48,600 bases of DNA, taken from assembly GCA_023910675.1 (NCBI GenBank), contig JAAVWC010000025.1:1-48600 (forward strand), written 5' to 3'. Made by a program: the position numbers and the translations under genes. The notes beneath the pieces are model-generated. The model was not told the DNA's origin and ran no database searches. It saw only the letters and a program-made list of their open reading frames with translations. Within the stretch, counting starts at the first letter, position 1, and every line of letters begins with the position of its first letter. Shown piece after piece: positions 16,217 through 24,069 of the stretch. This DNA is from Gemmatimonas sp. GTDB lineage: Bacteria; Gemmatimonadota; Gemmatimonadetes; Gemmatimonadales; Gemmatimonadaceae.

Positions 16217-16741
16217 GTGCCCGCTGCCGAGACGGTCCCTGCTCTCGCGCCGTGGCTTCCGGCCAACACCGACGCCACGGTCGCCGCCATCGTGCGCCAT
16301 GCGATTGCGCGCGTGGGCGTGTGCGAGATGCCGCTCGGCAGCAATCGAAGCACGCTGATTGACGAGTGGGCGCGCGAAGCGGGCGCCGAGCTCGGGTCGT
16401 TCTGGTGCGCCAACTTCGCCACGAAGGTCTGGCGCGCGGCGGGACTGACGACGGCAGGCAAGGGCAAAGACCCGTCGTGTGACCTGCTTATGCAGTGGGC
16501 CAAGGACACGAAGCGGTGGAGCGCCACGCCGGCGCTCGGTGCACTCGTGTTCTACGGGCCGAATGCCAACGACGCGACGCACGTCGCCGTGGTCGTGCGA
16601 CTCTCGCCGGCCGCGCTGGTGGTCGGCGGTAACGAACGCTGGGGCGCGCTCGCCTCGCGCAACGGGGTCGCCGTGCAGCTTCGCGCCGAACAGCGCACGG
16701 ACATTCTCGGGTATGCGCATCCGTTTCCGGTGGCCGGATGA
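16217..16741 (+). CDS. Endolysin with CHAP-type amidase/peptidase domain
   Basis: The protein has 174 residues and starts with GTG. The catalytic Cys is in SFWCANFATKVW (about residue 63) and the His in DATHVAVVVR (about residue 121), with the GALVFYGPN strand between them. These are hallmarks of CHAP/NlpC-P60-type cysteine peptidoglycan hydrolases. No signal peptide is seen, so export through a holin is expected. The last part (DILGYAHPFPVAG) is typical of compact CHAP endolysins. It is followed by two tiny membrane protein genes. Confidence 0.8.
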   Translation: MPAAETVPALAPWLPANTDATVAAIVRHAIARVGVCEMPLGSNRSTLIDEWAREAGAELGSFWCANFATKVWRAAGLTTAGKGKDPSCDLLMQWAKDTKRWSATPALGALVFYGPNANDATHVAVVVRLSPAALVVGGNERWGALASRNGVAVQLRAEQRTDILGYAHPFPVAG

Positions 16742-16827
16742 TGACTCGCGCCCGTGCGACCGCCGAAGGCTTCGTGCTCGGCATGGCGTGCCTGATCGTG
16801 GGCACGCTGATCGGGATGGCGCTGTGA
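16741..16827 (+). CDS. Tiny single-span membrane protein
   Basis: The protein has 28 residues: a short basic start, then one hydrophobic span (FVLGMACLIVGTLIGMAL). It lies between the endolysin stop (overlapping ATGATG at 16738-16743) and the next gene start (GTGA). Its overlap with both neighbours is the main support. It could be a lysis accessory or antiholin. Confidence 0.45.
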   Translation: MTRARATAEGFVLGMACLIVGTLIGMAL

Positions 16828-16955
16828 GCTACTTCCCGCGCGTCCGCCCCGTGCTGCGCCTGTCGCAGTGGTGCGCCTTCGTGCTCGCGGCGCTTCTGGC
16901 CGTCGTCATCGGCCTGATGGCGGGGACATTGTTTGCGGCGGCGGTGTGGTCATGA
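16824..16955 (+). CDS. Small single-span membrane protein
   Basis: The protein has 43 residues with one hydrophobic span of about 25 residues (CAFVLAALLAVVIGLMAG, then TLFAAAVW) after a basic N-terminus (FPRVRPVLRLSQ). The GTG start overlaps the previous stop and the stop overlaps the next start by ATGA. A lysis role is inferred from context only. Confidence 0.5.
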   Translation: MSYFPRVRPVLRLSQWCAFVLAALLAVVIGLMAGTLFAAAVWS

Positions 16956-17533
16956 GATACGGCTACATGCGCCCGAACTACACCCGCATTGTCTGGGGTG
17001 CGGTGATCGCCCTGGCGTTGCTCGCCGCGCTCGTGTGGGCGGGCGTGCTAACGGTACGGGCGATCCGTGAAGACGAGCGCCGCGTCGTGCTGCTCGAAGG
17101 GGCCGCGCTGTTCGCCAAAGCCTCTGCTCGCACGGACGCCCTCGTGCGCGAGCGGGATTCGCTCCGGGTCGTGGTGGCGCGCGTGGACACGGTCCTCGTG
17201 AGTCGACTGCGCACCGTGCGGGACACGGCATGGCTCCCTGCTGACACGAGCGCACCGGTGCGTCTCGCCGCCTGCCGTCTCGCGCTGGACTCGCTCGCGA
17301 CGGATTGCGAGCGGTACCGCGTCACGGCGACCGCCGCGCTTGCCAACGCCGATTCCCTGCACCGCGCCGACAGCACCGCCGCACATGCGCAAGCCATCAT
17401 CGCGGCCGGCATCACCCGCAGCCGTGACGCCGCGCTGACGCAGCTCGCATCCCACGGCAAGCGCCGGTCCTTCGAGCGCGGCGTGTGCGTCGCCTCCCTC
17501 GCTACCAACTACCTGCAATGGAGATCCCGGTGA
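16952..17533 (+). CDS. Inner-membrane spanin candidate (Rz-like)
   Basis: The protein has 193 residues. An N-terminal membrane anchor (IVWGAVIALALLAALVWAGV) leads into a long alpha-helical, Arg/Ala/Asp-rich periplasmic part (EDERRVVLLEGAALF, later ALANADSLHRADSTAAHAQA). This is the i-spanin topology. The next gene overlaps by GTGA and encodes a lipoprotein, the expected partner. The length is longer than Rz (about 150) but within range for the group. The call rests on topology and context, since spanins have little sequence conservation. Confidence 0.6.
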   Translation: MRYGYMRPNYTRIVWGAVIALALLAALVWAGVLTVRAIREDERRVVLLEGAALFAKASARTDALVRERDSLRVVVARVDTVLVSRLRTVRDTAWLPADTSAPVRLAACRLALDSLATDCERYRVTATAALANADSLHRADSTAAHAQAIIAAGITRSRDAALTQLASHGKRRSFERGVCVASLATNYLQWRSR

Positions 17534-18159
17534 AGCTGCTCTGTCTCTTGCTCCCGTTCCTGTTCGCGTGCGGCCATGCCGACGCCTCGACGACCGATCT
17601 GCCGACGCTCACCGTCGAGATGCAGGCCGACAGCGCGCGCGTGATCGCCGCGTGGAAGCGTCCCTGTGATGCGAAGGGATGCGCCGATAGCTACCGTGTG
17701 CAGTGGACCGTCCGCGACGCCGCACGACTCCGCAACACCGCCGCGCTGGCCGATACGCTCTGGGTGCCCCGCCCCGCCATCGGCGACACGCTCGTCACCA
17801 CCGTGGCCGTCACCTCGGTACGTCGTGGCATTGTCGGCGCGACGCGCACCGCAACGGCCGTCGTACGCAACCCCGACGCCCCGCCGCCTGCTGTCGATTC
17901 GCTCCGCACGGATACGCTCACCTACGAGGGCGCGTTGCTCGACTCGTTCCCCGTCGTCGCGATCCGTGACACACTCGGCCGCTCGTCTGGTGAACTCCCG
18001 CTGTTCGGCACAACGCCACTGTGCGCGCTGGCCCGCAACCGCTACACAGGCGCCGTTACGATCATGGTGCTTGAGCCGATTACCGACGCCGACGAAGCCC
18101 GCGAGGCCGAACGCTGCGAACGCGCGCGCCTGTCGTACGCGAGTGAGCGCGCCGGATGA
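17530..18159 (+). CDS. Lipoprotein with Ig/FN3-like domain, possible outer-membrane spanin
   Basis: The protein has 209 residues with a lipoprotein signal ending LLLPFLFAC, lipobox LFAC, so Cys near residue 14 would be lipidated. I chose GTG 17530 because GGAG (17520-17523) is six bases upstream; an ATG at 17518 is possible. The mature part has two beta-rich stretches (LTVEMQADSARVIAAWKRP, then DTLVTTVAVTSVRRG) that look FN3-like, with two cysteines forming a likely disulfide (CDAKGC). It follows the i-spanin candidate directly. It is long for an o-spanin, so it could be a moron lipoprotein instead. Confidence 0.55.
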   Translation: MKLLCLLLPFLFACGHADASTTDLPTLTVEMQADSARVIAAWKRPCDAKGCADSYRVQWTVRDAARLRNTAALADTLWVPRPAIGDTLVTTVAVTSVRRGIVGATRTATAVVRNPDAPPPAVDSLRTDTLTYEGALLDSFPVVAIRDTLGRSSGELPLFGTTPLCALARNRYTGAVTIMVLEPITDADEAREAERCERARLSYASERAG

Positions 18160-18332
18160 ATGTGCTAGCCTCGGTCATGCGCCTGCTTGATGTGCAGAGC
18201 AAGCAGCGTCCGCTGTTCGCCATCGTGTACCAGCCGCACGGCGGCGGGCGCGCGCTGACCGGCGCGACGCTGTCGCACACGACGGTCGTGGAGCCGATCT
18301 GTTGCCCGCACTGCGGGGCGCGACGCCGATGA
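18156..18332 (+). CDS. Small protein with C-terminal CPHC zinc-ribbon-like end
   Basis: The protein has 58 residues. It ends EPICCPHCGARRR, a half zinc-ribbon. The ATG overlaps the lipoprotein stop (ATGA), which supports translation. The gap of 31 bases to the next gene shows no terminator. Function unknown. Confidence 0.5.
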   Translation: MNVLASVMRLLDVQSKQRPLFAIVYQPHGGGRALTGATLSHTTVVEPICCPHCGARRR

Positions 18333-18363
18333 CGCACTTTCTTTCTGTCACACTGGGGTCCTG

Positions 18364-18756
18364 ATGCCGATTCAACTTTCGACGCCGACGCGGAATCGGC
18401 ATCGCGATGCGTACCTCGCGGCCTTCCCGGCTGGCTCACTGCTCCAGATTCGCAGCGGCGCCCCCGCTGGCGTCGCCAATGTGGCGGGCGGCACGTTGCT
18501 CGCCGAAATCACCTTGCCGACCACGCCGTTCACGAGCGGCACGGGACAGGTCGCGCTCAATGGCACATGGCAGGACGGCAGCGCCAACGCCACGGGCAAT
18601 GCGGGCCACTATCGTCTCGTGAACGGGACCGACATTGAAGAGGGCACGGTAACGGGGACGGGCGGCGGCGGTGACATGACGCTCGACAACGTGAGCATTG
18701 CGGCGGCACAGGTCGTGACGGTTACGGGCTGGACGCGCGCGATGCCGGGGGCGTGA
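18364..18756 (+). CDS. Small beta-rich structural/decoration-type protein
   Basis: The protein has 130 residues. A helical start (RNRHRDAYLAAFPAGSLLQI) precedes a Gly/Thr-rich beta region with GNAGHYRLVNGTDIEEG and TGTGGGGDMTLDNVSIA. I have seen this pattern in small phage virion-type proteins of unknown function encoded near tail fibres. It overlaps the following gene by TGATG. A structural role is inferred. Confidence 0.6.
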   Translation: MPIQLSTPTRNRHRDAYLAAFPAGSLLQIRSGAPAGVANVAGGTLLAEITLPTTPFTSGTGQVALNGTWQDGSANATGNAGHYRLVNGTDIEEGTVTGTGGGGDMTLDNVSIAAAQVVTVTGWTRAMPGA

Positions 18757-19217
18757 TGACCGCTGACGAGATTCGGGCCGCGATTACGAGCGACCCGGCG
18801 ATCCTCGCGCTGATGCCGGACACGGTCGCGATTGCGGCCGCGCTCTCGGCGGGGCGCACACGCCTCGTCGAGCGCCTGATCACCGAGCGTCGCATCCTGT
18901 CAACGCTCGGCGTCGTGGATGGCGCGGTCTTCCTGTCAGCGCTGGAAGCGTTTGCCGCAGCGGCGCTCCCCGATGAGCATCCGCTCGCGCCATATCACGC
19001 GGGGATCGCGCGCGCGATTGGCTGGCTCAAGACCGACGACGGCATCGACATCGGTGACGCCACGTCACAGGCCATGCTCGATGCGCTCGCGGCTGCTGGT
19101 GTCGTGACCGTGGAAAGCGCCGCCATCGTGAAGGCGCTCGCGCGCGTCCCCGCTCCCCTCTCTGAACTCGACGTGCGTCGTGCGGTGTTTGCCGACGACG
19201 GCTCGCCACTGGTGTAA
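18756..19217 (+). CDS. Hypothetical tail-module protein (ADEIRAAI family)
   Basis: The protein has 153 residues, helical and Ala-rich, starting MTADEIRAAITSDPAIL. Paired helices with GRTRLVERLITERRIL and SQAMLDALAAAGVVT resemble a widespread phage protein of unknown function found beside decoration and LamG-type genes. The start is either GTG 18753 or ATG 18756, both overlapping the previous stop. Confidence 0.6.
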   Translation: MTADEIRAAITSDPAILALMPDTVAIAAALSAGRTRLVERLITERRILSTLGVVDGAVFLSALEAFAAAALPDEHPLAPYHAGIARAIGWLKTDDGIDIGDATSQAMLDALAAAGVVTVESAAIVKALARVPAPLSELDVRRAVFADDGSPLV

Positions 19218-19219
19218 TC

Positions 19220-19579
19220 ATGCCGAAGACACAAACACGGACGGCACTCGTCTCTAGCACCAGTCGTGCGGCCGGTGCAGCGGCCACGCGAGGCACACTG
19301 GACGTTTCCGCTGTCGATGGCGGCATCGTCACCTTCCGCATCACGAACGGCGGCACGGGGCCGACGACGCAATGCGTCGGGCGCATCCTGATCGCGCACA
19401 AGGGCACGTCGATGCCGTCCGCTGCCGCCGAAGGCACGGGCGATCTGGACTGGAAGCAGGTCTATGAGATCGGCGCGGGACTCGCCGCCAACGCGAACGC
19501 GCGCGGTGTGTATCGCTTCGGGCCGGAAGTCGCGTACATCGAGTTTCGAAGTCCGTCGGCAACACGGGCCAAGCCGTGA
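19220..19579 (+). CDS. Tail-module beta protein with apparent C-terminal frame change
   Basis: The protein reads 119 residues in this frame: TRTALVSSTSRAAGAAATRG, then a beta domain with VTFRITNGGTGPTTQC. After VAYIEF the frame continues as RSPSATRAKP and stops. The adjacent frame from about 19550 encodes VGNTGQAVTVEAHATTFVY and stops at 19612-19614, overlapping the next ATG. That tail looks like the proper C-terminus, so the gene seems to change frame near 19543-19555. Removing one T of TTT (about 19543) and one C near 19552 would restore a continuous frame. Whether this is real or a read error cannot be told here. Confidence 0.6.
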   Translation: MPKTQTRTALVSSTSRAAGAAATRGTLDVSAVDGGIVTFRITNGGTGPTTQCVGRILIAHKGTSMPSAAAEGTGDLDWKQVYEIGAGLAANANARGVYRFGPEVAYIEFRSPSATRAKP

Positions 19580-19613
19580 CCGTCGAAGCGCACGCGACGA
19601 CGTTCGTGTACTG

Positions 19614-20567
19614 ATGCTGCTGCTTGACGCGCCGCTCGATAGTCAGCCGCAGGAACTCGTTGACCTCGACTACTCGAACAGCGCGACAACGGGGCTGCTC
19701 GGGTTCTGGCACGCCGGTATGCAGTTTCAGCCGACATCCGGTCTTCCAGAGCAGGTTGCATGGGACCTGAACACCGCGACGGCGCAGCGCGAGTCCAATG
19801 GCGTGAGCACGTCGTGGCTTGTGAAGACAAGCGGAAACGCTGTGATCGCGGCGCTTTCGCAAAAACCCACGCCAACCGACGCCACCACGGTGTTGATGTC
19901 TGGGAGAATATCCCCGGTCGGTTTCTTCTCAGAAGGTGCTGCAAGCACAGGATATGGGTTCTGGGATCTCGGCGGCGGCGTCTACCGCTTCATCTTCCGC
20001 GCGAGCGGACAGGGCGGATTCACGCAATTCGACATCCCGCTATCGGACGGCGCGGTCGGCGTCTTCGGATTTACCTATGACGGGGCGACGGTTCGATTCG
20101 TTCGTGACGGCGTCGTTTTAGGGTCCGCAGCCGCAACAGGTACCGTTCTCTACAACAACAGCGGATCTCCTGTCCCTATTACGATCGGGGCGTTCTCCGG
20201 TGGCCTTGGCGGCGGTGGCTACAGCACGGCGAATGCGATGGAGTGGTTCGGTATCTGGGACCGGGCGCTGAGTGATGGAGAACTGCGCGCGCTGGTAGGT
20301 GCACCATATCAACTCTTCCGCGCACCGCTCGACGCGTGGGCGCCGCGTGTCACGCCGACGGTGCTCACGCCCGACGCTACCCTTGCCAACACCGATTGGT
20401 CGGCTGTCGGTGCGGCCTCGCTGCACGCGGCACTCGCGGCGGGAGATAGCGACTACATCACGGCGAGCGCTGACGGCGCGAGTGCCACGGTCTCGCTGAG
20501 TAATCCGGTGCCCAATCTCATCGACCTTACCTCGGTGGTGGTCTCGGTCCGCCACCGCGTCACCTGA
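19614..20567 (+). CDS. LamG-like receptor-binding/tail fibre protein
   Basis: The protein has 317 residues. It opens with SATTGLLGFWHAGM, has the LamG sandwich (GVFGFTYDGATVRFVRDG) and the typical end ALSDGELRALVGAPYQLFRAP, a phrase found in many phage LamG proteins. A C-terminal beta tail follows with TLANTDWSAVGAASLHAAL. It probably binds host surface glycans. The ATG overlaps the stop of the restored upstream frame (TGATG). Confidence 0.7.
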   Translation: MLLLDAPLDSQPQELVDLDYSNSATTGLLGFWHAGMQFQPTSGLPEQVAWDLNTATAQRESNGVSTSWLVKTSGNAVIAALSQKPTPTDATTVLMSGRISPVGFFSEGAASTGYGFWDLGGGVYRFIFRASGQGGFTQFDIPLSDGAVGVFGFTYDGATVRFVRDGVVLGSAAATGTVLYNNSGSPVPITIGAFSGGLGGGGYSTANAMEWFGIWDRALSDGELRALVGAPYQLFRAPLDAWAPRVTPTVLTPDATLANTDWSAVGAASLHAALAAGDSDYITASADGASATVSLSNPVPNLIDLTSVVVSVRHRVT

Positions 20568-20578
20568 CAGGAGAGTCC

Positions 20579-21016
20579 ATGTCCGACAACGTCCAGATCA
20601 CCCCCGGCACTGGCGAGCGCGTCGCGACTCGCGAAGTACAGTACTCCGGGGAGACCGCACAAATTCAGACCGTGGCCCTCGCGACGACGAGCGGCACGAA
20701 TGATGCGCGCACCGCCACGGACATCAGCGAGACCAATCCGCTGCCCGTCACGGGCGCGGGTGAGCTGATGGAGGCGATCGAGGCGCTGCGCTTCGCGGTG
20801 CAATCGCTGACGCGCTCTATCGGCATGGCGCTGCCGGGGGCACAGGGCTGGCCGATCATGGAGGTGCGCCAAGCCACGGGGGGCAACCTCGCCGTCGGGA
20901 CCGTGACGACGCTGACCAACCAAGCGCAAATCGGCGGCGTGTCGGCAAACGACTACATCCCGGTGCTTATGCGACTCGGCGCGGACAATCTGCGCCGCAA
21001 CATTTCCGTCACCTAA
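20579..21016 (+). CDS. Small virion-type protein (MSDNV-type)
   Basis: The protein has 145 residues with AGGAGAG upstream of the ATG. It starts MSDNVQITPGTGERVATREV and has a short helical middle (MEAIEALRFAVQSLTRSIGM). This arrangement recurs in phage gene clusters with LamG-like proteins and is assumed structural. No enzyme motif. Confidence 0.65.
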   Translation: MSDNVQITPGTGERVATREVQYSGETAQIQTVALATTSGTNDARTATDISETNPLPVTGAGELMEAIEALRFAVQSLTRSIGMALPGAQGWPIMEVRQATGGNLAVGTVTTLTNQAQIGGVSANDYIPVLMRLGADNLRRNISVT

Positions 21017-21030
21017 CAGGACCACACGAC

Positions 21031-22461
21031 ATGCCGACGACCAACGGAAACCGGAAGATCCTCGATCTCAAGCGCTGGGAATTTTGCGCGCCGCTCCCCG
21101 TGGCGACGCAGGCAGGCTCCTGCATCTGCTCGTCGCGGCACTTTCGGCAGCAGCAGCTCTTTGTGCGAAGCAACACCGAGGCGTATACCTACAATCCGGC
21201 CGAGGACGGATGGGTGGCGGTCGCGTCGCCCGCTCTCGCCGGGACATTCGGCGCGGGCGTTGCGTCGGTTGCGGGCGCGTGGTCTACTGGCGCGTCGGTC
21301 GGCGTGGCGTCGCTCGCTGCGACGGCTGGCACCACCTCGACCATTACGACGAGTCAGACACTGGCGCGCGACCTGCGCGGCTATCGGGTGCACATTCTGG
21401 CGGGGCCGAACGCGGGCGCGGTGCTCGACATCGTGAGCAACACGGTCGGCGCGAACGCGGTGATTAGCGTGGCCACGCAGAGCACCGCATTTTCGGCGTC
21501 GACGGTGTACCGCTTGCTGACGCCGCGCTGGTATGTCGTGGGCGCGGGCACGCTCGCGGCAGGCTCCTTCCGCGTGTACGATTACGCCACGAACACGTGG
21601 ACGACGCTGAGTATCACGGGACTCCCAGCCACACTGGGCACCGACGGGAAGCTGGTCGCGACGCCGTCGATTGTCGACGGCGCGTTCCGCGCGTTTGCCA
21701 CGGGCACCGCGACGAGCGCCACCAGCACGACCCTCACGCAGACCGGGAAGACGTGGGCCGCGTCGCAGTGGATTAATGCGCAGGTGCGCATCACGGCGGG
21801 CACGGGCGCGGGCCAGATTCGCACGATCACCGCCAGCACCGCCGACACGCTGACGGTCGCCACATGGACGACGACGCCGGATGCCACGTCGCAATACGCG
21901 ATCGAGGGCAACGACAATGTCCTGTACTACCTCGGCAACAGTGCCGTGACCATGTATCGCTACGACATCGCGGCGAACACGTGGAGCACGCTGTCGCCGG
22001 TCGCGGCACGCGCCGCCGCGCCGGGGACGGGGATGTCCGCGCATTGGGTGCACAGTGCGCCCGAAGCCGACTGGAACAGCGAGTCGGCCATCGTGAACGG
22101 GCGCTGGATCTACTCGATGCAAGGCGCGGGCACCGGCGCGCTGCACCGGTACGACATCGCGGGCAACACCTGGCAAACGGTGAGCTATGCGCCCGCGAGC
22201 GAGACGTTCAGCACCGGCAGCAAATATGCGCTGCACAACGGGATCCTCTACATCCAGAAAGACGCGACCGGCCGCTGGTTTGCGCTCGATTTCGTGCGGA
22301 GCGAGTTGTTTCCGTGGGGCACGATGCTGTACCCGCAGGGCGCGGCCGTGGTCGGGGATACGGCATTCGACGTGATCTATGAGGACGGGGCGACGGACAT
22401 TTTCTATGTGCACATCGGGCTGAACACGCTGAACATCCACCTGCGGCAGCAGGTGATTTGA
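21031..22461 (+). CDS. Kelch-like beta-propeller tail protein
   Basis: The protein has 476 residues. Repeated blades have the Kelch-type motif Y(D/N)...NTW, visible as VYDYATNTWTTLS, YRYDIAANTWSTLS and HRYDIAGNTWQTVS, plus YTYNPAEDGWVAV near the start. The last blade has FALDFVRSELFPWGTML. Such propellers act as glycan-binding or scaffold parts of phage tail fibres. The N-terminal Cys residues (FCAPLPV, CICSS) are unusual for a virion protein. An AGGA box lies upstream of the ATG. Confidence 0.7.
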   Translation: MPTTNGNRKILDLKRWEFCAPLPVATQAGSCICSSRHFRQQQLFVRSNTEAYTYNPAEDGWVAVASPALAGTFGAGVASVAGAWSTGASVGVASLAATAGTTSTITTSQTLARDLRGYRVHILAGPNAGAVLDIVSNTVGANAVISVATQSTAFSASTVYRLLTPRWYVVGAGTLAAGSFRVYDYATNTWTTLSITGLPATLGTDGKLVATPSIVDGAFRAFATGTATSATSTTLTQTGKTWAASQWINAQVRITAGTGAGQIRTITASTADTLTVATWTTTPDATSQYAIEGNDNVLYYLGNSAVTMYRYDIAANTWSTLSPVAARAAAPGTGMSAHWVHSAPEADWNSESAIVNGRWIYSMQGAGTGALHRYDIAGNTWQTVSYAPASETFSTGSKYALHNGILYIQKDATGRWFALDFVRSELFPWGTMLYPQGAAVVGDTAFDVIYEDGATDIFYVHIGLNTLNIHLRQQVI

Positions 22462-22508
22462 TGACGCGCACTGCCCTCGCCTCTCTGGCGCAGTCGCTAG
22501 CCGCCTAA
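22461..22508 (+). CDS. Very short ORF (15 residues), doubtful
   Basis: An ATG overlapping the stop of the propeller gene opens a 15-residue frame (MTRTALASLAQSLAA). It may be translated by reinitiation but is too short for a functional call. Confidence 0.15.
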   Translation: MTRTALASLAQSLAA

Positions 22509-22526
22509 CGATCTGCCGCGCGCCTC

Positions 22527-23282
22527 GTGACCCTGCTGACCCTCCTCCGCAGTAGCGCCCCGTCCGGGCCTGCTGCGCTGACCGTCGACCTGATGCAAGG
22601 GGCGACGGTCATTCGCACGGAGGTCATCACCGCCGCACCGGGCTCGTGGGCGGACGTCACGATCACGCTCACGAGCACCGAGCGGGCCGCGATCACCGAC
22701 GCGACCGCCCTGCGGGTACGCGTCACGCGGGGCAGCGGGACCGGCGCGCGCGAGATTGCGTCGGCGGCCGTCTCGCTGACGGGGACCCCCAGCGCCACGG
22801 GCATCACGGGCGATTCCTCGGCCACACTCGGGATCACCGGATCGGCCACCGGCACGGTCCGCGTCACCGGCGCCAGTGCCGCCACGCTGGCGATCACGGG
22901 CGCAGCGACGGCCACGGTCACGGTCCGCGCAGCGTCCAGTGTCACGCTGCAGCTGACGGGCACGGCGACGGGAGCGGTGCGCGTCACCGGTGCCTCGTCG
23001 CAGGCGCTGGCGATCAGTGCGACCGCGACGGGACAGGTGCGCGTCACGGGTGTGTCCGTGGCCGCGCTGATCCTGACCGGCAGTGCGACGGGGACGGTGG
23101 GGAGCCCGGTGGTCACCGACCCCGGCCTTATCACCGCCACGCTCACCCGCACGCGCGCGGTGCGCGCTGACCTTGCGCGCATCACCGCCAGAAACGCCAC
23201 GCTGTCCCACGTCCCGCCTAGCGCCACCCTTGAGCGCGTGGTCGCCAGAGCCGCCACGCTTACCCATCGCACGGACGACTGA
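22527..23282 (+). CDS. Fibre-like protein with five 20-residue tandem repeats
   Basis: The protein has 251 residues and starts with GTG. Residues 91-190 hold five units of 20 residues, for example VRVTGASAATLAITGAATAT and VRVTGVSVAALILTGSATGT, with V/L-T-G strands alternating with small residues. The regular period suggests a beta-solenoid or repeat fibre. A different set of ATL-R...  units follows near the end (ATLTRTR, ATLSHVP, ATLERVV, ATLTHRT). The N-terminal 80 residues are a beta-sandwich with APGSWADVTITLTSTE. It probably is a tail fibre or appendage. Confidence 0.6.
   Translation: MTLLTLLRSSAPSGPAALTVDLMQGATVIRTEVITAAPGSWADVTITLTSTERAAITDATALRVRVTRGSGTGAREIASAAVSLTGTPSATGITGDSSATLGITGSATGTVRVTGASAATLAITGAATATVTVRAASSVTLQLTGTATGAVRVTGASSQALAISATATGQVRVTGVSVAALILTGSATGTVGSPVVTDPGLITATLTRTRAVRADLARITARNATLSHVPPSATLERVVARAATLTHRTDD
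22797..23096 (+). repeat. 60-base tandem repeat inside the fibre gene
   Basis: Five 60-base units encode the 20-residue repeats. The DNA is diverged between units (third-base and some coding changes), so the array is old or selected, but still in one register. Confidence 0.65.
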
Positions 23283-23285
23283 CCT

Positions 23286-23663
23286 ATGGCCAACAACCGC
23301 GACGACGAGATGTACCCGCGCAACGACGACCTGATCGTGTGCGAGCCGGTCCGAGAGCGGCGCAACCCGACCACGGGCGCCAAGGAGACGCTCCCGATCA
23401 CGGACCTCACCGGACTTGTGTATTACATCTCGGCCAACGAGCTCGCCGAGAGCTCGGCGGAAGCGGTGCACCCGGACCTCGTGATTTCGCTCCCGCAGAT
23501 CGGGACAACGGGCGTGTACACCGCCTCTCTGACTGGCGCGGCGAAGGCGGCGAGACTGGCCGCCCAATCGGACAACTCGGTGCTGTATGAGCACTGGCAG
23601 GACGGCACCCGATACCACGAAGTGGCGAGCGTGATCTGGCGCAAGCGCCGCGTGGCGGCATAG
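23286..23663 (+). CDS. Small hypothetical tail-module protein
   Basis: The protein has 125 residues. It has a beta sandwich look (LIVCEPVRERRNPTTGAKE, then TGLVYYISANELAE, later TGVYTASLTGAAKA) ending in a basic tail (IWRKRRVAA). The phrase LYEHWQDGTRYHEV may be a small-domain strand. Similar short beta proteins occur in phage adhesin operons. Function unknown. Confidence 0.6.
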   Translation: MANNRDDEMYPRNDDLIVCEPVRERRNPTTGAKETLPITDLTGLVYYISANELAESSAEAVHPDLVISLPQIGTTGVYTASLTGAAKAARLAAQSDNSVLYEHWQDGTRYHEVASVIWRKRRVAA

Positions 23664-23953
23664 TGGACGGCCGCGAAGTGCTGCTGACGGGCGACCGACT
23701 GACGCTGACGGTCGACTGCCCCGCGCCGATCACGCGCGGGAGCGTGGACGTGTGCCTGTCCACCGCGCGAGGCGGCCCGCCCGTGCATCCGACGCTGGCG
23801 AGGACGCTGCTCGTCACCGACGGGACGATTCCGCCGGTGACGCTGTTCACGAAAGACGTGCGCGCCATGTTCCCCCGCGGCGGGCGCGTGTGGCTGGTGG
23901 TGCGGTATGGGGGGCAGCTGCTGGCGTCGGGGGAGGTGCGGGTCGTGGTGTAG
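23663..23953 (+). CDS. Small hypothetical beta protein, last of the tail operon
   Basis: The protein has 96 residues; the GTG overlaps the previous stop (TAGTG). It is beta-rich (VLLTGDRLTLTVDCPAP, RVWLVVRYGGQLLASG). No family recognised. It is the last gene before the immunity region; a run of seven As follows its stop. Confidence 0.6.
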   Translation: MDGREVLLTGDRLTLTVDCPAPITRGSVDVCLSTARGGPPVHPTLARTLLVTDGTIPPVTLFTKDVRAMFPRGGRVWLVVRYGGQLLASGEVRVVV

Positions 23954-23976
23954 CAAAAAAATCCCGCGATGGCCTA

Positions 23977-24005
23977 TTGACAAGATAGGGGTATGCCCCT
24001 ATTAT
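23977..24005 (+). promoter_or_regulatory. Consensus sigma-70 promoter with operator in the spacer
   Basis: TTGACA (23977-23982), a 17-base spacer, and TATTAT (24000-24005) make the best promoter in the window. ATAGGGGTATGCCCCTAT (23985-24002) is an inverted repeat with seven-base arms and a four-base centre that fills the spacer and touches the -10 box, so a bound repressor would block polymerase. It drives the gene at 24070. Confidence 0.8.
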
Positions 24006-24069
24006 CCCGGTGTCGGCGCCACCGTGGCCCGGCACACTCCCACTGGGGCGCTGCCCCGAGGATACCGAG

